A stretch of 5,483 bases of DNA from Anaerolineae bacterium (GTDB taxonomy: Bacteria; Chloroflexota; Anaerolineae; JAFGEY01), in contig JAFGIE010000277.1 in the NCBI GenBank assembly GCA_016929775.1, positions 1-5,483 on the forward strand, given 5' to 3'. Positions 1 to 4,937 of this stretch are shown here, piece after piece. How positions within the stretch are numbered: position 1 is the first letter of the stretch; each line of letters opens with the position of its first letter. The position numbers and the translations under genes are program-made. The notes beneath the pieces were generated by a model. The model made no database searches. It worked only from the letters and a program-made list of their open reading frames with translations, and was not told the DNA's origin.

Positions 1-57
1 CACAAAGGCGACGGTGAGCAGGGCGAGCACCCTGCCGATCCAGCGGATGACAGACAT
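1..57 (-). CDS. N-terminus of a probable membrane or secreted protein (partial)
   Basis: The first 19 codons of a minus-strand gene are visible before the window ends: MSVIRWIGRVLALLTVAFV. The short start, two arginines and then a run of Leu, Ala and Val look like a signal peptide or first transmembrane helix, so the product is probably exported or in the inner membrane. The ATG at 57-55 follows a strong Shine-Dalgarno (AAGGAGAG, 70-63) and an extended -10 promoter at 94-89, which together make this a real start despite the tiny visible length. It lies 102 nt downstream of the Mrr-like gene and has its own promoter, so it is probably a separate transcription unit. The family cannot be identified from 19 residues. 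Confidence 0.6.
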   Translation of the reverse strand, partial: MSVIRWIGRVLALLTVAFV

Positions 58-62
58 GGCAG

Positions 63-70
63 CTCTCCTT
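63..70 (-). promoter_or_regulatory. Shine-Dalgarno of the partial gene at 57
   Basis: AAGGAGAG on the minus strand sits 5 nt upstream of the ATG at 57-55. It matches the anti-Shine-Dalgarno well and fixes the start of the partial membrane-protein gene. Confidence 0.6.
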
Positions 71-88
71 TCAGTGGATTGTGCCCGG

Positions 89-118
89 ATCATACCACGG
101 TCGGGGTGCCCGTGCCAG
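89..118 (-). promoter_or_regulatory. Sigma70-type promoter with extended -10, for the gene starting at 57
   Basis: Read on the minus strand, TATGAT (94-89) is a near-consensus -10 hexamer. It is preceded by TG one base upstream (97-96), forming an extended -10. A weaker -35, CTGGCA (118-113, four of six consensus bases), lies 18 nt upstream. Transcription would start near 82, giving a leader of about 25 nt before the ATG at 57. The region is otherwise GC-rich, so this AT-rich hexamer stands out. It is inferred from sequence only. Confidence 0.5.
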
Positions 119-159
119 GGCGAGAGGTGCCAAAAAGTGCCGGGGGCGCATGTGGAAGA

Positions 160-1347
160 TCACTCTTCGATAAAGTAGTCCGAGTCCATGCGCTTGAGGC
201 AGTACGTCGCGACAGTGTTGACGCCGATGTCGTGGTCCATCATGAGCTGCGCAAGCGTGGCGCCGTCGATCAGCACGATCTTGGTGTCAAGATGGGACAC
301 GTACTCGCGCGCCGTCTGGCTAAAGTCGGACGTGGTGATAAAGACACCCTTGCGCGCACGCTGTCCCTGCAGCGCACCGACGAATTGCTGGATCTGCGGT
401 CTCCCGACGGTGCCATCCCAGCGCTTGGCCTGCACGTAGAGGATGTCGAGCCCGAGGCGATCCTCCTTGATGATCCCGTCGATGCCGCCGTCGCCGCTTC
501 CGCCGATGGCTTGACCCGCATCGCGCCTCGTCCCGCCGTAGCCCATCCTGACCAAGAGATCGACGACCAGGCGCTCAAAGAACGTGGCAGAACAGCTCTT
601 GACGGTCTGCAGGAGCTCCTGCGCCAGCTGCTCCTGCACCTGTTGATAGGCGGCTTCGATGTCTTCCTCGGGCGTCCGTTCGCTTGGCTGCTCCTCGAAG
701 GAGGGGCTGCCTGAGCTGGCTCTGGGGCTCTGGAACGCGACGAACTCGGGATACTGCATCAAATCGTCTCTGTCGATGCGCGTGGGGTGCTGCAGCAAAG
801 CCTGCCGCCCGCGTGGCGTAATGCGGAAGGCGCCACGCCGCGGTGCGTCGAGAAGGCCCGCCTTCTTCAGATAGGTCTTGGCCCAGCCGACACGGTTCTC
901 AAAGGTCGTCTGTCGACCGCTCGGCAAGAGTTCCCGAAGCTGCTGATCTGATAGGCGGAACTGCTCAGCAAGGACATCGATCCCCTCCCGCATCGAGTGC
1001 TCCTCACCGTCGCTGGCTAGTCTCATCAAGGGCAGCATCAGTGCTTCGTAGTTCGGGATCTCCTGGCTAGGTTCCGTCCTGGTGACGGTCGATGTGCTCT
1101 GGCGCCCCGAGTGCTTCCACTCGCGCAGCCCGATCATGCCGCGTCCCGCTCGCACAAAGCGGGACTGCTCACCGGCGTCCTTGGCACGCTTGATGTCCAG
1201 CGTGATCACGGCGTTGAGGGATGCGGCGGGTGTCTTGCCATCTGTGTGCACCAACCCGCGCTGCAAGGCGCGTTCCGTTATCTCCCGAAAGTGAATCGGC
1301 TCACCAGCCTCGCGCAGGATCTCGTACGCTGCTTCTAGGAATGTCAT
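160..1347 (-). CDS. HARE-HTH / Mrr-type restriction endonuclease, probably modification-dependent
   Basis: A 395-residue Mrr-family endonuclease. Residues about 3-77 look like a HARE-HTH domain (FLEAAYEIL, then TDGKTPAASLNAVITLDIKR), a winged helix thought to recognise DNA, possibly modified DNA. Residues about 99-188 match the Mrr N-terminal winged-helix domain. A Glu/Gln-rich linker follows, then a PD-(D/E)XK catalytic domain from about 250: E258 in FFERLVVDLL, D290 in GGIDG, and Q306-A-K308. All expected catalytic residues are present, with the Gln variant usual for Mrr. It is longer than the roughly 300-residue E. coli Mrr because of the HARE-HTH. The frame is open back to 1464, but I chose the ATG at 1347: GGAGG lies 6 nt upstream, the domain begins at once, and the extra 39 codons are Pro/Arg-rich and not protein-like. 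It follows the helicase gene by 132 nt on the same strand, so co-transcription is plausible. Type IV (modified-DNA) activity is inferred from the family; specificity is unknown. Confidence 0.9.
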   Translation of the reverse strand: MTFLEAAYEILREAGEPIHFREITERALQRGLVHTDGKTPAASLNAVITLDIKRAKDAGEQSRFVRAGRGMIGLREWKHSGRQSTSTVTRTEPSQEIPNYEALMLPLMRLASDGEEHSMREGIDVLAEQFRLSDQQLRELLPSGRQTTFENRVGWAKTYLKKAGLLDAPRRGAFRITPRGRQALLQHPTRIDRDDLMQYPEFVAFQSPRASSGSPSFEEQPSERTPEEDIEAAYQQVQEQLAQELLQTVKSCSATFFERLVVDLLVRMGYGGTRRDAGQAIGGSGDGGIDGIIKEDRLGLDILYVQAKRWDGTVGRPQIQQFVGALQGQRARKGVFITTSDFSQTAREYVSHLDTKIVLIDGATLAQLMMDHDIGVNTVATYCLKRMDSDYFIEE

Positions 1348-1353
1348 CTCTGG

Positions 1354-1379
1354 CCTCCATCTAGGGCTGGGTGGCCCTA
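1354..1379 (-). promoter_or_regulatory. Shine-Dalgarno with an adjacent hairpin before the Mrr-like gene
   Basis: GGAGG (1358-1354, minus) lies 6 nt before the ATG at 1347 and decides this start over the more upstream ATG at 1464. Just upstream, TAGGGC and GCCCTA (1379-1374 and 1367-1362) form a perfect 6-bp stem with a 6-nt loop ending 3 nt from the Shine-Dalgarno. The hairpin could influence ribosome access or simply be chance in GC-rich DNA. No convincing promoter is visible in the 132-nt gap between the helicase stop and this gene, which fits read-through from upstream. Confidence 0.4.
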
Positions 1380-1479
1380 CCTGAGTGGTAGCGGTCTCCT
1401 GGGTCCCAGCAGCCCATCTTGCCCCATTGTTCACGGTCTCCGCCCGGTGCTGCGCCCTCTGCAACGTGCGCGTCGCTTG

Positions 1480-4400
1480 CTACCGGACCAGCGCCTCGCT
1501 GCACACGATCCGCGGCAGCAGGTCGTTCTCGCTGTCGCCAGTCTCTTGCTGGGTCCGGACTGCGTTCAGACCGTAGAGATGGTAGATCCGATCCAGGGCC
1601 TCCAGCAACGCCATCCCCGACACGCCGTCGCGCGGCAGGCGGTTGAGCTCGTTGCGCACCGCGGGCCGCACGATCGGCTGGCGTATGGCTGCTTCCAACA
1701 AGGCGATTTGGCGTTGCAGGTCGGCGTTGGTGGTTCGCTCGAACAGCAGGCGCAGCTCGCGCAAGATGTAGCGCTGGGCGCGGGTCAGCGAGACCGTGTG
1801 CCTGCGCTCGGCGCTGCGGGCCTGGACCTCCTGGTCGAACCGGCGCTTGACGCCCATCACCAGTTGGTTATAGCCCTCGGGCAGCGGCGCTGCGGGCGTG
1901 TCGGGCTCGCACTTGAGGATGCCCAGGATGCGCGGGATCTCGCGATCGACGATCTCGCCCTGCCCATCCACGAGACAGAGCTGGCGGTAGTTGCCCGCAC
2001 GGCAGAACACGATCGCGCCCTGCGGAGCGGCGCTGCGCCCGCAGCGCACGCCATCGCGGAGGGTGGCGATGCGATGGTAGAGCTCTGGTTGATCCTGCTG
2101 CAGCTGGCGGATGATCTCTTCGGCCTCGTTCCAGTCGAGGTACTCGTCCGTGTCGTCGTCTTCGTAGCGCCCGATGTCCCCACCGGTATAGATCGCGTAC
2201 ATGGCCTCTTCGTTCAGCTGCTCAGCGGGATCGAGGATCGCTGCGTCCTCGCCGATCGTCTCGTGAATCTCGCGGATCCGGGCTGCCAGTCGCTCTCGCA
2301 GCCCGAGGTTCTTGTCCAGTTCGGTCTCGGGCAGGAAATTGTAGCCATAGATCGCATCGTGCGTCGAGCCGATCCGGTCGATGCGACCAAAGCGCTGGAT
2401 CAGCCGCACCGGGTTCCAGTGCAGGTCATAGTTGATCACACAATCGCAGTCCTGCAGGTTGAGGCCCTCGGAGAGGACGTCGGTAGCGACCAGGGTCTCG
2501 ATCTCGGGCGTGCCAGGGGGCGGGCGATGCTCCGGGTTGGCGCGCGGTGCAAAGCGCCCCACGACCTCGCCCTTGCTCCTGTTGCTGCTATAGATCGCGT
2601 CGATCTCGGGCCGGTTGCCCCCTGGGTCGAGGTTTTGGTACAGGTACCGGGCTGTGTCCGCGTACTGGGTAAAGATCAGGCGCTTGCCGTCGCAGACGGG
2701 CGGCTGGCGCAGCCAGTGCAGGAGGGTCTGCAGCTTGGCATCCTGACCCGGCGTGATCGGTTCGACCAGGTTCAGCATCTCCTGGAGCACAGCGGTGTCG
2801 TGGACGATGTCTGCTTCTAGGGCCTCGGTAAAGTCCGCGAGTCTGTACCGCCCGCTGACCTTGCCCAGGGCATCGATCAGCAGCTGTTCCTCCTCTTGAT
2901 CGGACTCGTAGAGCAGTCGCTGCGCCTCCTCGCCCGCGGGCATGATGCCCTGTCTCATCGCCGCGAGGAAGGTCTCGTGAATGCGCAGCAGGCGGCGCAC
3001 GGTCTCGCGGAAGGCGTGCACGCTGGACTCGAATCGCTTGAAGAGCATGATCCGGATCAAGCCGCGCAGGTTCGCTCCCGCGCGCTGTAACTCGGCATAC
3101 GGCGCCACGTTGCGCTTGGCTGGGTGCACATAGTGCCACAGGCCATAGCGGGCGTAGGTCAGGCTGTGGGTGCGAGGTTGAGACCTGACAGGTTTTCCCA
3201 AACCTGTCAGGTCTTGGCCTTGAGATCCGACGGATGGCGACTCGACGGGTGGAGACCTGACTGGAGACCTGACAGGTTTAGGAAAACCTGTCAGGTCTTG
3301 GTAGAGACCCCGGTAGGTGGCGTCGATGCTGTAGGAGATGGTCTGCAGCTGGCGTTGCGGGAAGAACTGCCTCTCTCCGCCGACGAGGATGTACGCCCGG
3401 CGCTCGCCATTGCGATAGGGCGCATAGTCGTCTGGATTGACGCGCTGGTCGGTCTCGGCGTCATAGCCGTACCAGCGCAGGATGTGGGGGCGCGTACGCC
3501 GGATCAGGAGGTGTGCGAGCAGTGCCGGCAGCCGTCGCTTCCCCGACTCGACCAGCGAAAAGTACTGCCTGAGGTGCGGGGGATCGACGGGCACGTCGGT
3601 CAGGTCCTGGAGGTGAAAGAGCCGCAGCTGGTTATAGATGTTCCACACAGTCTTGTTGCGCGGGGTGGCAGTCAAGAGCACGCAGCGCCGGTCGCCGGTC
3701 CCCAGGTAGCTGGCGAGGACGTCGTAGCGCTGCGTGTCCGTGTTGCGGTAGTTGTGGCTCTCGTCGATCAGCACAAAGTCACGGTGGCTGTAGCGCTCGT
3801 CGTACAGCATCCACTCGATGCCGTGCGGCTCGCGCTCGCGCAGCAGGCCCATGGAGAGCACGCGCGCGTTGAGCTGGTAGGCCTCGTTATAGTGGTCCCA
3901 CATCTCGACCAGCGCCGCCGGGCAGACGATCAGCGGGCGCGCGCGATCGCGCCTCTCAAAGTGCTTGACGATCGCGGCGCCGATGTAGGACTTGCCCAGC
4001 CCAACCACGTCGGCGACAAAGCAGCCGTTGTAGCGGCGGATCATCTGGATCGCCTGCCGCACAGCCTGTTCCTGAAACTCGGTGAGCGCGGCAGTGATGT
4101 CGTCGCGCCACAGGAACTCGTCCGCCTCCGCGTCCTCAAGGCGCTCGCGCACCAGCTCATAGAGCGTCTTGAGATAGACCTCGTAGGGCGTGACCTCCGC
4201 CAGGGGCCAGGCGAGGTTGAGCTCGCGCATCAGATGGTCGTCAAAGGGGGCGCTCTCTTCCCACAGCGCGTCGAACCAGCGCGTCAGCTCGGCGTGGTTC
4301 GCATCCCCCAGCACCTTGACGTTGAGCTCGGTGTTGGTCGTGATCCCCGACAGCGTCAGGTTGCTCGAGCCGACGATCCCCATGCCCTGCCCGTAGGGAC

Positions 4401-4866
4401 TGCCCAGAGGGTAGTCAAAGATGTAGGCCTTGGCGTGTAGGCGGCCCTTGGTGTACACGCGGACCTGCAGCCGCCCCTCCTGGATCAGCCGGATCAGGGC
4501 AGAGACGAGCTGCTCCGCCTCGTCGGTCTGGTCCATCAGCGCCGCCGCCTGGCCCAGGTTCTCCGCCGTGCGCGCCACAGCCAGGTCCATGTCGGTGCGC
4601 TTGGGATAGGCCACTGCTTCCGCCATGTCGCGTACCTGTTCCAGGCGGCGGTATCCTTCGGCGATCTGCTCGATCGTCTCGCGGTTCGAGGTGTTGCCGA
4701 TCAAGAGGCGTAGGTCGCGCACCCTGTCGAGCTGGTCGGCGATCGCCTCCAGGCCCGAGAGGAAAAAGTACCCGACGGCGAACTTGCACGCCTGACTGCC
4801 GGGCAGGACGCGCCGGATGTGGTCGATCAGTCGCTCGGTCCGGTTGTCGATGATATCGTGGGGCAT
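1480..4866 (-). CDS. PLD-SNF2 helicase: phospholipase D-like domain fused to a superfamily 2 helicase, probable defence protein
   Basis: A 1128-residue protein. Residues about 1-215 form a phospholipase D-like domain with one HKD motif: H144-x-K146, D151 and GSSN at 166-169. A single motif implies dimerisation for catalysis. Residues about 260-480 are the first RecA lobe of a SNF2-type helicase: GLGKS (289-293), LIVCPAALV (312-320), DESH (368-371) and TATP (399-402). The second lobe covers about 700-850: FTQYADTARYL, then TDVLSEGLNLQ (795-805) and QRFGRIDRIG (824-833). All core ATPase motifs are intact, so it should be active. Residues 850-1128 are helical, charged and unassigned. Residues 523-534 and 551-562 are translated palindromic repeats, between helicase lobes. 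I chose the ATG at 4866 because AGAGG lies 6 nt upstream and the PLD domain starts there; the frame is open to 5079, but that part overlaps the transposase and reads as shadow. Such fusions occur in restriction and phage-defence loci; the Mrr-like gene downstream supports that role. The exact system is not identified. Confidence 0.9.
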   Translation of the reverse strand: MPHDIIDNRTERLIDHIRRVLPGSQACKFAVGYFFLSGLEAIADQLDRVRDLRLLIGNTSNRETIEQIAEGYRRLEQVRDMAEAVAYPKRTDMDLAVARTAENLGQAAALMDQTDEAEQLVSALIRLIQEGRLQVRVYTKGRLHAKAYIFDYPLGSPYGQGMGIVGSSNLTLSGITTNTELNVKVLGDANHAELTRWFDALWEESAPFDDHLMRELNLAWPLAEVTPYEVYLKTLYELVRERLEDAEADEFLWRDDITAALTEFQEQAVRQAIQMIRRYNGCFVADVVGLGKSYIGAAIVKHFERRDRARPLIVCPAALVEMWDHYNEAYQLNARVLSMGLLREREPHGIEWMLYDERYSHRDFVLIDESHNYRNTDTQRYDVLASYLGTGDRRCVLLTATPRNKTVWNIYNQLRLFHLQDLTDVPVDPPHLRQYFSLVESGKRRLPALLAHLLIRRTRPHILRWYGYDAETDQRVNPDDYAPYRNGERRAYILVGGERQFFPQRQLQTISYSIDATYRGLYQDLTGFPKPVRSPVRSPPVESPSVGSQGQDLTGLGKPVRSQPRTHSLTYARYGLWHYVHPAKRNVAPYAELQRAGANLRGLIRIMLFKRFESSVHAFRETVRRLLRIHETFLAAMRQGIMPAGEEAQRLLYESDQEEEQLLIDALGKVSGRYRLADFTEALEADIVHDTAVLQEMLNLVEPITPGQDAKLQTLLHWLRQPPVCDGKRLIFTQYADTARYLYQNLDPGGNRPEIDAIYSSNRSKGEVVGRFAPRANPEHRPPPGTPEIETLVATDVLSEGLNLQDCDCVINYDLHWNPVRLIQRFGRIDRIGSTHDAIYGYNFLPETELDKNLGLRERLAARIREIHETIGEDAAILDPAEQLNEEAMYAIYTGGDIGRYEDDDTDEYLDWNEAEEIIRQLQQDQPELYHRIATLRDGVRCGRSAAPQGAIVFCRAGNYRQLCLVDGQGEIVDREIPRILGILKCEPDTPAAPLPEGYNQLVMGVKRRFDQEVQARSAERRHTVSLTRAQRYILRELRLLFERTTNADLQRQIALLEAAIRQPIVRPAVRNELNRLPRDGVSGMALLEALDRIYHLYGLNAVRTQQETGDSENDLLPRIVCSEALVR
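3181..3216 (-). repeat. REP-like palindrome, copy A (in frame inside the helicase gene)
   Basis: A perfect 15-bp inverted repeat, AGACCTGACAGGTTT / AAACCTGTCAGGTCT (3181-3195 and 3200-3214), with a 4-nt loop (GGGA on the minus strand). A CA precedes the stem on the minus strand (3216-3215). The 36-nt unit is translated as helicase residues 551-562, QDLTGLGKPVRS. Its 34-nt core, read on the minus strand, is base-for-base identical to copy C read on the plus strand. Confidence 0.95.
3251..3274 (-). repeat. 12-nt tandem duplication at the edge of copy B
   Basis: GGAGACCTGACT (3251-3262) and GGAGACCTGACA (3263-3274) on the plus strand are adjacent and differ only at the last base. The second overlaps the outer arm of palindrome B. 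The duplication keeps frame and gives the repeated peptide VRSPVRSP in the helicase. It looks like replication slippage or a remnant of another insertion. Confidence 0.75.
3265..3300 (-). repeat. REP-like palindrome, copy B (in frame inside the helicase gene)
   Basis: The same perfect 15-bp stem as copy A (3265-3279 and 3284-3298), with loop TCCT on the minus strand and the conserved CA at 3300-3299. It encodes helicase residues 523-534, QDLTGFPKPVRS. By loop sequence it is inverted relative to copy A: plus-strand A and minus-strand B match at 33 of 34 bases, with 50 bp between them. This is the doublet arrangement of bacterial interspersed mosaic elements. Confidence 0.95.
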
Positions 4867-4872
4867 GGCAGA

Positions 4873-4882
4873 CCTCTTCCTC
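4873..4882 (-). promoter_or_regulatory. Shine-Dalgarno of the PLD-SNF2 helicase gene
   Basis: The minus strand reads GAGGAAGAGG (4882-4873), ending 6 nt before the ATG at 4866-4864. The purine-rich AGAGG part has good spacing. It supports this start over in-frame codons further upstream that overlap the transposase. The site lies 2 nt downstream of the half-repeat at 4885-4901, so folding of the repeats could affect initiation. Confidence 0.55.
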
Positions 4883-4884
4883 AC

Positions 4885-4901
4885 ACCTGACAGCTTTTCC
4901 C
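4885..4901 (-). repeat. Half-copy of the REP-like palindrome
   Basis: The plus strand ACCTGACAGCTTTTCCC repeats one arm plus the loop of the palindrome, with one change (GC in place of GG). It directly abuts full copy C, forming a partial tandem. On the minus-strand transcript it can pair with the first arm and loop of copy C (4933-4917) at 16 of 17 positions. Confidence 0.75.
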
Positions 4902-4937
4902 AGACCTGACAGGTTTGGGAAAACCTGTCAGGTCTTG
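4902..4937 (-). repeat. REP-like palindrome, copy C (3' end of the RAYT gene)
   Basis: A perfect 15-bp inverted repeat (4902-4916 and 4921-4935) with a TCCC loop on the minus strand and the conserved CA at 4937-4936. Unlike copies A, B and D, it is entered in a different phase, so its CCTGA supplies the TGA stop (4930-4928) of the transposase gene. It lies between transposase and helicase, a usual position for a REP beside its RAYT gene. The hairpin lacks a following U-run, so it is not a typical intrinsic terminator; it may slow transcript decay or cause partial termination. Confidence 0.95.

Noticed and set aside
105..141. A terminator after the Mrr-like gene
   Set aside because: The only stem available (GCCC/GGGC with a 6-nt loop) is 4 bp, and the T5 run at 136-132 lies upstream of it in the minus-strand sense, not after it.
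79..714. A 211-codon plus-strand open frame
   Set aside because: Antisense shadow of the Mrr catalytic domain; no family resemblance, and its start lies within the promoter region of the minus-strand gene at 57.
1348..1479. A promoter in the helicase-Mrr gap
   Set aside because: TTGCAG occurs on the minus strand, but no -10-like hexamer is found at a suitable distance; the gap is GC-rich, so I did not annotate a promoter.
1447..2820. A 457-codon plus-strand open frame
   Set aside because: It lies wholly antisense to the helicase. Its translation is Val/Leu/Asp/Gln-biased with no recognisable domain, as expected from the complement of GC-rich coding DNA, while the minus strand shows helicase motifs.
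3181..3300. A CRISPR array or an intrinsic terminator
   Set aside because: There are only two copies, with perfect inner dyad symmetry and one 48-50 bp spacer, no leader or cas genes, and no U-run. They are inside an open coding frame.
3124..4440. A 438-codon plus-strand open frame
   Set aside because: Antisense to the PLD and first helicase lobe, with no motif or good ribosome binding site. The palindromes stay open in it only because they are symmetric (RPDRFSQTCQV).
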